Source of the DNA: DATMXS01 sp035561355
Lineage (GTDB): Bacteria; Acidobacteriota; Terriglobia; Bryobacterales; Bryobacteraceae
Direction: 5' to 3'
Assembly: GCA_035561355.1 (NCBI GenBank)
Contig: DATMXS010000095.1
Span: 1 to 64,000, forward strand
Length of the DNA stretch: 64,000 nt
Position numbers and translations under genes: made by a program. The notes beneath the pieces are model-generated. The model did no database searches. It was not told the DNA's origin and worked only from the letters and a program-made list of their open reading frames with translations. Shown here piece by piece: positions 27,983-36,500 of this stretch. Position 1 is the stretch's first letter. Every line of letters begins with the position of its first letter.

Positions 27983-28900
27983 TCAGGCAAAGGGGAGGCC
28001 CAGTTCACGGGCCACGCCCTGGATGTACCGCTTACCCTCTTCGTACTCTTCGGGCTTGGACAGATGCTCGAGCATCAGCGGGGCTTCGACCGGCAGGTTC
28101 GCGATCTCGCGCAGGTAGGTCCGGTAATGAATTCCGCCGCGCCCTGGAACGACCTCGACGAAGTGGACGTTCATCTCCACCTTCCACTCCAGGTCCTTCG
28201 CATGACATGAAACCACCCAGGGGCCCAGCGTGCGAAAGCACTCCGTGATGAACGCGGCGTTGTGGTAATACCGTGCTGGACTGTTCACGCCGTTGCAGAC
28301 GTCGATGTGTACGCCGAACGCCTTGCGATCGACAGCCTTCACCAGCTTCCGGTACGACTCCGGCCCGTCCGGAATCGCCCACCCCATCATCTCGATCGCG
28401 AAACGCGCGCGCTTGGGGCGAATCTCGTCGATGACGCGCCGGCAGTTCTCGACGGTGGCGTCGAAGAACTCCTTCGAGAAATTGTTCTTGTGCGGGCCGA
28501 ACCACGAGTCTGGATTGTATGAGCCCGCGATATCGACGCAGCAGCGCGCGCCCACCGCCTCGGCCAGCGCTAGCCGGCTGACGACTTTCGCGAGGTTCTC
28601 CCGGCGCTTTGCGGCGTCGGGATCAAGCATGTTGTACCAGGCGCCGACTTCGGCGATTACGACGTTTTCCGCAGCGAACGCCTGTTCGATTTCGCGCGTG
28701 CGGGCTGTGTCGTCCGGCTTCGCGTCAGGACAGTATGCGGCGCTGTACCCCAGGCGCCTGTGTTCACGCGCAAGTTCGCGCGGGTCCTGGGTCTTGAGGA
28801 AGACGGGGCCTCCCAGCCGGATCGGCCGGGACTGCGCGCTGGAGAGCGCAAGGGCACCTCCAGCGAAAACGAAACCACGCCGACTCCACGTGTGGCTCAT
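27983..28900 (-). CDS. Sugar phosphate isomerase/epimerase-like TIM-barrel protein, Tat-like signal
   Basis: The 305-residue protein starts with a twin-arginine-like signal (SRRGFVFAGGALALSSAQS), followed by a TIM barrel with likely metal ligands in EVGAWYN near 82, IEMMGW near 168, HIDVCNGVNS near 197 and CHAKDLEW near 230, and an EHLSK segment near 278. It is diverged from the 285-residue neighbour but shares its architecture. The substrate is unknown. No Shine-Dalgarno sequence is seen; a TAGAAT box lies 8 nt before the ATG. Confidence 0.82.
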   Translation of the reverse strand: MSHTWSRRGFVFAGGALALSSAQSRPIRLGGPVFLKTQDPRELAREHRRLGYSAAYCPDAKPDDTARTREIEQAFAAENVVIAEVGAWYNMLDPDAAKRRENLAKVVSRLALAEAVGARCCVDIAGSYNPDSWFGPHKNNFSKEFFDATVENCRRVIDEIRPKRARFAIEMMGWAIPDGPESYRKLVKAVDRKAFGVHIDVCNGVNSPARYYHNAAFITECFRTLGPWVVSCHAKDLEWKVEMNVHFVEVVPGRGGIHYRTYLREIANLPVEAPLMLEHLSKPEEYEEGKRYIQGVARELGLPFA

Positions 28901-28908
28901 TGGTAGTG

Positions 28909-28914
28909 ATTCTA
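28909..28914 (-). promoter_or_regulatory. -10 box close to the TIM-barrel gene start
   Basis: TAGAAT on the minus strand ends 8 nt before the ATG at 28900, with no Shine-Dalgarno sequence. Confidence 0.4.
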
Positions 28915-28995
28915 CCGTGGCTGGTGGTCCGTGGCTTGGCGATTTGCCACGCTCTCGCCACCGCTCGCTCCCTCACGGTCGCGGCACGGTTCGGC

Positions 28996-30009
28996 TTACT
29001 TCTTGTCTCCCAGAACGCGCTGGGCCAGGAAATTGACGACCTTCGCTTCGGTGCGGGCCACTTCGTAGTAAGCGTTGCGCATCAACTGCTCTTTGCTGCC
29101 GAGTAGCGTCTGGCGGATTTCCTGCTGTACGCGGGGATCGTTCAGATCGCGCTGGCCGGCGGGCTCGCGCGAGAGCAGCTTGATGATGCGGTAGCTACCC
29201 TGTCCGGGAATAATCGGCGAGACCTGGCCGGGCTGCAGCGCGCTCAGAAGCTTTTTGATCTCAGGGCTCGACTGCTCAAAGGCCGACATCGGCAGGAAGC
29301 CGAGGTCACCGCTGTTGGGCGCGCTCTGCGGGTCTTCCGAGTAGTTCTCGGCGAGCATGCCGAAATCCTCGCCGTTGCGAATGCGCTGCTCGATCAACTG
29401 GACCTTCTTGCGTGCCTGCTCGTCGTTCTGGGCCTTGTCATTCTTCAGGTTGCGAACGTTCGGGTCGGGCGCCGCCGTCACCAGGATCTGGCCCAGGTGC
29501 AGGGTCGGCTCAGGGCGGTTGAAGCTTGCCTTGTTGGCGTTGTAGAAGTCCGTGATCTCGCGGTCAGTGATGCTGATCTTGGACGTAATCTCCTTGTTGA
29601 CCAGCTTCTGGACGCTCAACTCGTTGCGGATCTCGGTTTTGATGTCGTTGACCGTCATCTTCCGTTCGGCAAGTTTGCGCTGCAACTCATCCTCGGTGTA
29701 CGGCGCCCGGAATTCGTTGAAGCGGGCGTCTACCTCGGCGTCGGTTGCAAGCAGGCCGAGGCGCTCGGCGCGTTGCAGCAGGATTTCACGCTCGATGAGG
29801 CCGCGTGCGATCTCGAGCCTCTGGATCGTGACCATGTCGTCGCTGCCGCCGCGCTGTGCGGGGTCGTACTGCGAACGATAGATGCGATCCACCTGTTCGT
29901 GCGAGATCACACTTCCATTAACGGTGGCGGCAACGTTGGCCGGAGGGGACTTCTTGCAGGCCGTGAATATGAGGGCAAAGCCCAGCAGGCAGACGAGAGA
30001 ACGACTCAT
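28996..30009 (-). CDS. Periplasmic peptidyl-prolyl isomerase lipoprotein, SurA/PrsA-like
   Basis: The 337-residue protein has a lipoprotein signal ending in the lipobox IFTAC (Cys near residue 18). A SurA-N-like helical chaperone region follows (about 25-170), and then a parvulin rotamase domain (about 180-300), with LHLGQILV, the AENYSEDP segment, GDLGFLP and GSYRIIKLL. It helps fold exported or outer-membrane proteins. I chose the ATG at 30009 because it places the signal at the start. Longer in-frame starts (30024, 30108) add residues before the signal. A TAAAAT box lies 13 nt upstream. Confidence 0.88.
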   Translation of the reverse strand: MSRSLVCLLGFALIFTACKKSPPANVAATVNGSVISHEQVDRIYRSQYDPAQRGGSDDMVTIQRLEIARGLIEREILLQRAERLGLLATDAEVDARFNEFRAPYTEDELQRKLAERKMTVNDIKTEIRNELSVQKLVNKEITSKISITDREITDFYNANKASFNRPEPTLHLGQILVTAAPDPNVRNLKNDKAQNDEQARKKVQLIEQRIRNGEDFGMLAENYSEDPQSAPNSGDLGFLPMSAFEQSSPEIKKLLSALQPGQVSPIIPGQGSYRIIKLLSREPAGQRDLNDPRVQQEIRQTLLGSKEQLMRNAYYEVARTEAKVVNFLAQRVLGDKK

Positions 30010-30022
30010 AGGGAAAGAGACC

Positions 30023-30028
30023 ATTTTA
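30023..30028 (-). promoter_or_regulatory. -10 box close to the PPIase lipoprotein start
   Basis: TAAAAT on the minus strand ends 13 nt before the ATG at 30009; no Shine-Dalgarno sequence is present. Confidence 0.35.
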
Positions 30029-30043
30029 GCGTGGCAAACCATT

Positions 30044-30679
30044 CTAGCGCGGCGTAAGCTCCTTGACGCGCACATTGCGGAATTCGATACGGTAGCCCTC
30101 GGCCTCAAAGCCGATGTAGCCTCGCGGCAGTTCGCACTCGGTAAACTCGCTGACCACTTCGCCGTTCACCGCCAAGCTGATGCGCCGCCCCTCGGACCGA
30201 ATCTCATAGAGGTTCCATTCGCCCGCGGGCTTAACACGGTTTTCCTTCATCTGCGGCCTGAGGTTCAGGCGTCCGGGCGCGCCGTTCACGAGCGTGTTGC
30301 CGAACAGCCAGCCGCCCGCGAGCCCGGTCTGGGCTTGGTGCCATAGCTTGCCGTCGGCGCCGTTCCGCACGAAGATGCCGCTGTTATAGCGGGGTTCCCC
30401 CTCGAGTTTGGTGAAGCGCCACTCAGCACGGAGGACGAAATCGCCGAGTTCGCGATCCCAGCGCAGCCATTCGTGGCCGCCGGCGCCGTCGCAGATGAGA
30501 ACGCCGTCCTGGACGCTCCATTGGGTCTTGGCATCCAAGGGCTTGTCAGGAGGAATGGCGATCCGGGTCCAACCTTTGAACGAAGCGTCCGGCAGGATAT
30601 CGCGCCAGCCGGGATCCTGTGGCGCTTGGGCCAGCAAGGCGCCTGCAGCGAGGAACATCGAAAGAGTACGCAACATCAT
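30044..30679 (-). CDS. DUF1080 (3-keto-disaccharide hydrolase type) secreted protein
   Basis: The 211-residue protein has a signal peptide (about 1-17, LLAQAP) and a single concanavalin-like DUF1080 domain: a start at FKGWTRI, RYNSGIFVR near 97-105, EWNLYEIRSEG near 148-158 and a closing IEFRNVRVKEL. Proteins of this family hydrolyse 3-keto-glycosides or bind carbohydrates. That fits the nearby TIM-barrel isomerases, which are frequent partners. GGAGG lies 8 nt before the ATG at 30679, which is why I prefer this start. Confidence 0.88.
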   Translation of the reverse strand: MMLRTLSMFLAAGALLAQAPQDPGWRDILPDASFKGWTRIAIPPDKPLDAKTQWSVQDGVLICDGAGGHEWLRWDRELGDFVLRAEWRFTKLEGEPRYNSGIFVRNGADGKLWHQAQTGLAGGWLFGNTLVNGAPGRLNLRPQMKENRVKPAGEWNLYEIRSEGRRISLAVNGEVVSEFTECELPRGYIGFEAEGYRIEFRNVRVKELTPR

Positions 30680-30725
30680 GGCGGACCCCTCCTTCGAGGC
30701 CCGCCCTGAATTGTAACCGGCCAGG

Positions 30726-31655
30726 CTACGCCACCGGGGCGTTGAGTTTTTCAACGTCTGCCGCTTCGCCGAGCTTCATGCCCTTGAGCGCCGGATCAAT
30801 GGAGCGGAGCATCCCGGTGAGCACCTGGCCCGCGCCGGCTTCGATACAGCGCTCAACGCCCAGTGCGGCGAGGCGCCGGACGGAATCAGCCCAGCGGACA
30901 GTACCCGAAACCTGTTCGATTAAGCCTTGGCGCGCCTCGGCGCCGCTGCGCGTCTCGACAGCTGTAACGTTCTGGATGAGCGGGACCTCGAGCTCGGCGA
31001 ACGCGGTCGCCTGGAGGTCAACGGCGAGCCGATCCTGGGCAGGCTTCATCAGCGGGCAATGGAACGGGGCGCTGACGGGAAGCATCACCGCGCGCTTGGC
31101 GCCGGCGGCTTTGGCCATGTCGGCCGCACGCTGTACCGCGCCCGCGTGGCCGGCTATGACCACTTGATCCGGAGAATTAATGTTGGCGGCGGTGACGACC
31201 TCGCCCTGTGCCGCTTCGGCAAGGATGCCTTCGAGTTTGCCTTCGGGCAGCCTCAGAAGGGCGGCCATGGCGCCGACCCCCGCGGGAACGGCCTGCTGCA
31301 TGTACTGGCCGCGCTTGCGGACCAGGCGGAGCGCGTCCGCAAATTTCAGGCTGCCAGCGGCCACCAGGGCGGAATACTCGCCCAGGCTGTGGCCAGCGAC
31401 GTAGTCCGGCCGGAACCCCTGTTCCGAGAGGACGCGAAACGCGGCGGTGGAGACGGCGAGCAGCGCCGGCTGAGTGTTTTCAGTGAGCTTGAGGGCCTCG
31501 TCCGGCCCCTCGAAGCACAACTTTGAGAGTGCGAAGCCGAGCGCTTCATCGGCTTCCTCGAAAACGGCGCGGGCGGCCGGGTACGAATCGGCCAGGCTCT
31601 TGCCCATGCCCGCGAACTGCGAGCCTTGGCCGGGAAACAGGAAGGCGGTTGTCAT
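30726..31655 (-). CDS. fabD: Malonyl-CoA:ACP transacylase
   Basis: The 309-residue protein has the GQGSQ motif at residues 8-12, the catalytic Ser in GHSLGEYSA near 88-96, Arg near 113 and the catalytic His in SAPFHCPLM near 197-205. It loads malonate onto acyl carrier protein for fatty-acid synthesis. Other fab genes are not adjacent in the window. The ATG at 31655 matches the family start. No Shine-Dalgarno sequence is present, but a TACAAT box lies 12 nt upstream. It is divergent from the RND pump. Confidence 0.95.
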   Translation of the reverse strand: MTTAFLFPGQGSQFAGMGKSLADSYPAARAVFEEADEALGFALSKLCFEGPDEALKLTENTQPALLAVSTAAFRVLSEQGFRPDYVAGHSLGEYSALVAAGSLKFADALRLVRKRGQYMQQAVPAGVGAMAALLRLPEGKLEGILAEAAQGEVVTAANINSPDQVVIAGHAGAVQRAADMAKAAGAKRAVMLPVSAPFHCPLMKPAQDRLAVDLQATAFAELEVPLIQNVTAVETRSGAEARQGLIEQVSGTVRWADSVRRLAALGVERCIEAGAGQVLTGMLRSIDPALKGMKLGEAADVEKLNAPVA

Positions 31656-31667
31656 GGTAAGCCATTC

Positions 31668-31673
31668 ATTGTA
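31668..31673 (-). promoter_or_regulatory. -10 box close to the fabD start
   Basis: TACAAT on the minus strand ends 12 nt before the fabD ATG at 31655, with no Shine-Dalgarno sequence. Confidence 0.4.
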
Positions 31674-31798
31674 CGACGGGGTAACCTGTTGGACCGGGTG
31701 TACGCCGTGACAAAATGGGCTTGTAAAGCCGGGGCTCGGAGCGTGCGGCGTCTCGCCGCAGGAAAAGCCCACGGGAAGCAAGTGTAAACGAGGATTCT

Positions 31799-34700
31799 GT
31801 GCGCCTCTCGGAAATCTGCGTTCAACGGCCTATTTTCGCGTTCATGCTCATCTCGTTCCTGACGGTGATGGGCGTGTTCAGCTTCATGGATCTCGGGGTG
31901 GACCTTTTCCCCCGCAGTGATCCCGCGACCGTGTTCGTGCGCGTCCAGTTGCCCGGCGCGAGTCCGGAGGAGATGAGCACGCAGGTGGTCATGCCGCTGG
32001 AAGAGGCGATCGCCTCGGTGAGCGGTATCGACGAACTTCGCGCCATCGTGGCTGAAGGCAACGCCAACATCATCGTCACGTTTGTCCTGGAGCGCGACAT
32101 CGGCGAGGCCGCTGAAGACGTGCGCGAGAAAGTGGCGGGCGCGGTGCGCCAGTTGCCGCCGAACGTGCTGCCGCCGGTGGTGCAGAAGGCCGATCCCGAC
32201 AGCGACGCAATCATCACTCTCGCACTCAGCGGCGAGCGGCCGGTCCGCGAGATCACCGAAATCGCCGACAAGCAGGTGCGGCGCGCGCTCGAGACAGTGG
32301 ACGGCGTCGCATCCGTAAGCATCATGGGCGGCCGCTACCGCCAGGTCAACGTATTCATGGACCTGGACAAGCTATCGGCATACAACCTGACACCGCAGGA
32401 CGTGGAACGGGCGCTGCGGTCCGAGAACGTCGAAGCTCCTGGCGGGCGAGTGGTGCGCGGATCTACCGAGGTCGGCGTCCGAACCCTCGGCCGTGTGGAC
32501 CAGATCCCACATTTCAACGACATCATTATCAAGAGCGTGGGCGGAGCGCCGGTGCGCATCCGCGACATCGGCCGGGTCGAAGACGGCATGGCGGAGAAGC
32601 GCAGCTTCGCCTACTACAACACGAAGCCCGGTTTGGTTTTGGAAGTCCGGCGGCAGAACGGCACCAACACCGTGCAGGTTGTGGCAGGTATCAAGCAGAA
32701 GCTGGACGCCATCCAGAATGACCTGCCGTCCGGCGTCAAACTCGACGTCATCAAGGATCAGGCGACGTACATCAAAGCTTCCGTCGCCGCGCTCGAGGAG
32801 CACCTGATCCTGGGCAGCCTGCTGGCTTCGATCATCGTCTGGCTGTTCATTCGCGACTGGCGCACCGTGCTGATCAGCGCGATTGCGATTCCCACCTCGA
32901 TCGTCACCACGTTTACCTTGATGCGTGTCATGGATTTCACCCTGAACTCCATGACGCTACTAGGCTTAACGTTGGCCGTAGGTATAGTGATCGACGACGC
33001 CATCATCGTCCTGGAGAACATTTACAGGCACATCGAGGAGAAGAATCTGCCGCCCATGGAGGCGGCGGTCAAGGCGACCCAGGAGATCGCCCTCGCGGTC
33101 ATGGCGACGACGATCTCGCTCGTGATCATTTTCGTGCCGATCGCCTTCATGACAGGGTACGCGCGCCGCTACCTCAACCAGTTCGGCTGGACCATGGCGT
33201 TCTCGATCCTGGTCTCGATGCTGGTAGCGTTCACGCTGACACCTACGCTCAGCGCCCGCGTACTGAAGCGGCGAACCGGCGGCAGCGGTCACTCGCACGG
33301 AGCGCACAAGGGCGGGTTCATGGACCGCAAGTACGTCGGCCTGCTCGATTGGTCCCTGCGGCACCGCGGAGTGATTATCAGCATTGCGGTTGTGACTTTC
33401 CTTTCGACGTTCGTGGTGTACCGCTTCATTGGCCGCGACTGGATGCCGGAGGAGGACCAGAGCGAGCTTTCCGTCAACATGGAGCTGCCGGAAGGCACCT
33501 CGATCACCGAAACCGAGCGTGTGACGATCGAGGCAGCGAACAGGATCGCCAAGATCCCGGGGGTCATCGCGGTCGTCCCGGCCAGCACGAGCTTCCTGGA
33601 GCGCGTGACGCAATCGTCCACGACGGTGCTGCTGGCGCCCCCCAGCGAGCGTGGCGACATTCAGGAGATGGGCCAGAAAGTGCGTGCTGTGCTGCGGGAT
33701 TACCCTTACACGCGGCCGCGCTTATCGTTCCCGAACGCTCTCGGCGGCCGCGATACGTTCTCGCCTATCCGCGTCGCGCTACTCGGTCCGGAATTGGGGC
33801 CACTGGTGGCTCTTGCCAAAAAGGCCAACACCGACCTGCTCAGCGTGCCCTCCATCAGCGACGTGCGCGTCAACCTTAACCTGAACAACCCCGAGCTTCA
33901 GGTGAACATCGACCGGACCCGCGCCTCGGACCTCGGCGTGCGCGTATCCGATATCGCCGGCGCGGTGCGCCTGCTGATGTCCGGCGATGACGAGATCTCG
34001 ACCTTCAAGGAAGGTTCCGAACAGTATCCGGTCACCATGAGGCTGATGCCGGGGCAGCGTGACGACCCGGCGGTTTTTACCCGGATGCTGGTGCCGTCGG
34101 CCAAACTAGGGCTGATCCGCCTGGACAGTGTTGCCCGGCTGGAGCGCGGCCTCGGTCCGAGTCGCATTGACCGTTTGAACAGGCAGTTCTCAGTGGGTGT
34201 GTACGCAAACGTGGCTCCGGGGCACTCGCTGGGTGAAGCGGCGGCCGATACACAGGCCGCGATCGACCGGATCGGTTTGCCCTCGGGCTATGGCATGTCC
34301 TTCTCCGGGCAGGTGAAGGTGCTCGAGGAGACCACGCAGAACATGGTGCTCGCGTTCGGACTTGCCTCCATCTTCATGTTCATGGTGCTGGCGGCGCAGT
34401 TCGAAAGTCTGGTACACCCGTTCATCATTCTGCTCACGCTTCCGCTTTCAATCCCGTTTGCGCTCCTTTCGCTGATCGGAACAGGCCGTTCTCTAAACCT
34501 GTTCAGCGCGCTTGGCGTGCTGCTGCTGCTCGGCATCGTGAAGAAGAACGGCATCCTCCAGATCGATTACATGAACCGCCTGCTCCGTGAGGGCCGCCCC
34601 TTGCATGACGCCATCCTGGAAGCGAACCGGGTGCGGCTCCGACCGATTCTGATGACAACGTTTGCGATCGTCGCCGGTCTGATCCCGACCGCGCTGGGAA

Positions 34701-34882
34701 TCGGCGTGGGCGCTTCACAGCGCTCGGCGATCGCGGTGACCATCATCGGCGGGCAAACGCTCTGTTTGCTGCTCACGCTCCTGGTGGTGCCGGTGGCGTA
34801 CTCGCTGGTGGAGGATGCCAGGGAACGGTTGGCGCGGCGTAAAATGGCACGCGTCGCGGTGCCGGCGACCACGGGCGATTAG
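31799..34882 (+). CDS. RND efflux pump inner-membrane subunit (AcrB/MexB-like, HAE1 type)
   Basis: The 1027-residue protein has the RND layout: one membrane helix (about 10-30), a large periplasmic loop, six helices (about 335-530), a second periplasmic loop and five to six helices (about 850-1010). The proton-relay Asp pair in TM4 is visible in VGIVIDDAIIVLENIYRH near 400. A His-rich GHSHGAHKGG loop lies near 499-507, after TM6. It should work with a membrane-fusion protein and a TolC-like channel, but neither is adjacent. The GTG start has GAGGA just upstream. Substrate is unknown. Confidence 0.92.
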   Translation: MRLSEICVQRPIFAFMLISFLTVMGVFSFMDLGVDLFPRSDPATVFVRVQLPGASPEEMSTQVVMPLEEAIASVSGIDELRAIVAEGNANIIVTFVLERDIGEAAEDVREKVAGAVRQLPPNVLPPVVQKADPDSDAIITLALSGERPVREITEIADKQVRRALETVDGVASVSIMGGRYRQVNVFMDLDKLSAYNLTPQDVERALRSENVEAPGGRVVRGSTEVGVRTLGRVDQIPHFNDIIIKSVGGAPVRIRDIGRVEDGMAEKRSFAYYNTKPGLVLEVRRQNGTNTVQVVAGIKQKLDAIQNDLPSGVKLDVIKDQATYIKASVAALEEHLILGSLLASIIVWLFIRDWRTVLISAIAIPTSIVTTFTLMRVMDFTLNSMTLLGLTLAVGIVIDDAIIVLENIYRHIEEKNLPPMEAAVKATQEIALAVMATTISLVIIFVPIAFMTGYARRYLNQFGWTMAFSILVSMLVAFTLTPTLSARVLKRRTGGSGHSHGAHKGGFMDRKYVGLLDWSLRHRGVIISIAVVTFLSTFVVYRFIGRDWMPEEDQSELSVNMELPEGTSITETERVTIEAANRIAKIPGVIAVVPASTSFLERVTQSSTTVLLAPPSERGDIQEMGQKVRAVLRDYPYTRPRLSFPNALGGRDTFSPIRVALLGPELGPLVALAKKANTDLLSVPSISDVRVNLNLNNPELQVNIDRTRASDLGVRVSDIAGAVRLLMSGDDEISTFKEGSEQYPVTMRLMPGQRDDPAVFTRMLVPSAKLGLIRLDSVARLERGLGPSRIDRLNRQFSVGVYANVAPGHSLGEAAADTQAAIDRIGLPSGYGMSFSGQVKVLEETTQNMVLAFGLASIFMFMVLAAQFESLVHPFIILLTLPLSIPFALLSLIGTGRSLNLFSALGVLLLLGIVKKNGILQIDYMNRLLREGRPLHDAILEANRVRLRPILMTTFAIVAGLIPTALGIGVGASQRSAIAVTIIGGQTLCLLLTLLVVPVAYSLVEDARERLARRKMARVAVPATTGD

Positions 34883-34894
34883 ATCTGTTTCACC

Positions 34895-34935
34895 GCGGCT
34901 TGTGGCGTCCGGGGCCTCGGACGGTCACAAGCCGC
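34895..34935 (+). terminator. Strong two-tier hairpin after the RND gene
   Basis: A 10-bp perfect outer stem (34895-34904 with 34926-34935) encloses a 6-bp perfect inner stem (34906-34911 with 34918-34923). A weak T-rich stretch (ATTTTCTT) follows about 9 nt later, so it may be a terminator or a structured leader of the next small gene. Confidence 0.55.
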
Positions 34936-35028
34936 ATTCCGCATCGGACATTTTCTTCAAAATTCTGACAACCTTCGCATGCCGAACTGCGTCCATTCAG
35001 GTGAACAGGGGGGAGAGAGGGCATCACC

Positions 35029-35226
35029 ATGACGAATGTGACGAGCATCCCGGTCAGGAAGGAAGTGAAGGGCTGGGCGTACTGCCCTATCTGCACACAC
35101 ACCGTCGAAGCCACTGTCGTTTCCGGGGGACGGAAGTCGTACGTCAAACCCGGGTCGAAGTGCCCGCGGTGTACTTCTTCGCTTGAAGCGGGCGTCGTGA
35201 TCCGCACAGAGCCCATTGCCGCGTAG
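35029..35226 (+). CDS. Zinc-ribbon miniprotein (65 aa)
   Basis: Two CPxC knuckles (CPIC near residues 19-22 and CPRC near 45-48) separated by 22 residues form one treble-clef or zinc-ribbon site; the rest is short and basic. A purine-rich GGGGGGAGAGAGGG stretch gives a strong ribosome site. No membrane segment is present. The family is not recognised. Strong hairpins flank it on both sides, so it is probably its own transcript. Confidence 0.7.
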   Translation: MTNVTSIPVRKEVKGWAYCPICTHTVEATVVSGGRKSYVKPGSKCPRCTSSLEAGVVIRTEPIAA

Positions 35227-35240
35227 CCGGCGGGCATGTC

Positions 35241-35278
35241 GGCCGGCCGGGATCCGCGCCGCCGATCCCGGTTCGGCC
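35241..35278 (+). terminator. Hairpin after the zinc-ribbon miniprotein
   Basis: Stem 35247-35254 pairs with 35264-35271 (8 bp) and is extended by 35241-35245 with 35274-35278 (5 bp). No long T-run follows. It sits 14 nt after the stop codon. Confidence 0.5.
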
Positions 35279-35362
35279 TTACACAGCGAGTACACTGAAG
35301 TGAACTGGCTTTTTGAGCCGTAGTAGGTTAGAGTCGCCCTTAGCGGCTCGAGGAATCAACAA

Positions 35363-35587
35363 ATGAAGAAGAAAAGGACGCCCGCGACGGAACCCGTGAT
35401 CCCGAGCGAGCTCCTCGCAAAGGCGAAAAACTCCGTCCACCCGGACAAGCTTCCGGTGAAGCCCTCGAAGTGTGTCGTCTGCGGCGCCGAGTGCGCTCCT
35501 ACATCGGCGGAGCAGTTGTGCTGGGTTTGCCGGCGACTGAAGATCAGCGCCTGGCACGAATCCGAACAGATGCCCGCTCAGGAGTAA
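35363..35587 (+). CDS. Zinc-ribbon miniprotein (74 aa)
   Basis: The protein has a Lys-rich N-terminus and two CxxC knuckles (CVVC near residues 37-40 and CWVC near 53-56), a compact zinc-ribbon pattern. It has no export signal. It follows the other zinc-ribbon miniprotein by 136 nt in the same direction. Its last 10 bases overlap the convergent ornithine cyclodeaminase-like gene. A GAGG lies about 10 nt before the ATG. Function unknown. Confidence 0.6.
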   Translation: MKKKRTPATEPVIPSELLAKAKNSVHPDKLPVKPSKCVVCGAECAPTSAEQLCWVCRRLKISAWHESEQMPAQE

Positions 35588-36492
35588 AAGAGCGGCAGCC
35601 GCCGTTCAATTCCCTGCTCGAACAGATAGCCTGCTGCAGCCACGTCCTCGACACCTAAACCGTTCGATTTGAATATTGTGATGGCGCCGGGATTGTGCGG
35701 GCGGACTTCCACGTTCTGGAGCTCCAGCACCCGCTCCCAGCCTTGTTCATCCAGGGACAGCAAAAGATCGCCCGACTCCATCCGCGCCTGTTCCAAAGAA
35801 TCGGTGGCAATCAGGGACGCACGGTGAACCAGATCGGCCGGAATCTCACGGCGCTTCGCCTGATTTGATCCAATGGCATTCACGTGCGCACCGGGCTTTA
35901 CCCAGGCGCTATCCAGAACGGGCTCGCGGGCGTTCGTCGCGGTGACGACGATGTCGGCGTTCCGTACCGCTTCTTCGGCAGTCGCGACAGCTTCGACCGG
36001 TTCGCCGAATTCCGCGGCGAGTGCGCGCCTGCGTTCCTCGGAACGGCTCCACACATGTACCTGTTCGAGGCGGCGGACCGCGAGAAGAGCTTCGATCTGG
36101 CTGCGGGCCTGGAAGCCGGCTCCAATCACACCGGCAGTGCGGGCATCCGGGCGGGCCATTACATCGGTAGCGTATCCGGTCACGGCGCCGGTGCGGATCC
36201 GGCCCAGCCAGTTCGCCTCCAACATCGCGAGGGGCTTGCCATCCTCGGCGGAATAGAGTGTAACCAGGAACCATGCGCCGCTCCTGGATGTGGAGTACGT
36301 CTTGGTTCCGAGGTACTTCGGAGTGGCTCCGGCGAGCTGATGCAGAACGACGCCGGAGGGCGTCACGAGCCGGCGGCGCGGCTGGTTCTGCGCTCGGCCG
36401 GCCTTGAGGTCGGCAAATACCTCGCGCATCAGGCCTATGGCCGTGTTCATCGGCAGCAGGCGGCGGACGTCATCTTCGGTGAAGTAGAGCAT
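35578..36492 (-). CDS. Ornithine cyclodeaminase / mu-crystallin family protein
   Basis: The 304-residue protein shows the family blocks: YFTEDDVRRLLPM at the start, GTKTYS near 63, NWLGRIRTGAVTGYAT near 94-109, the Rossmann motif GVIGAGFQARSQ near 121-132 and DIVVTATNAREPV near 185-197. Members make proline from ornithine or reduce/oxidise amino and imino acids such as alanine. The exact substrate is unknown. GAGG lies before the ATG. A HAD-family gene lies 8 nt upstream on the same strand. Confidence 0.88.
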   Translation of the reverse strand: MLYFTEDDVRRLLPMNTAIGLMREVFADLKAGRAQNQPRRRLVTPSGVVLHQLAGATPKYLGTKTYSTSRSGAWFLVTLYSAEDGKPLAMLEANWLGRIRTGAVTGYATDVMARPDARTAGVIGAGFQARSQIEALLAVRRLEQVHVWSRSEERRRALAAEFGEPVEAVATAEEAVRNADIVVTATNAREPVLDSAWVKPGAHVNAIGSNQAKRREIPADLVHRASLIATDSLEQARMESGDLLLSLDEQGWERVLELQNVEVRPHNPGAITIFKSNGLGVEDVAAAGYLFEQGIERRLPLFYS

Positions 36493-36500
36493 GTGTATCC

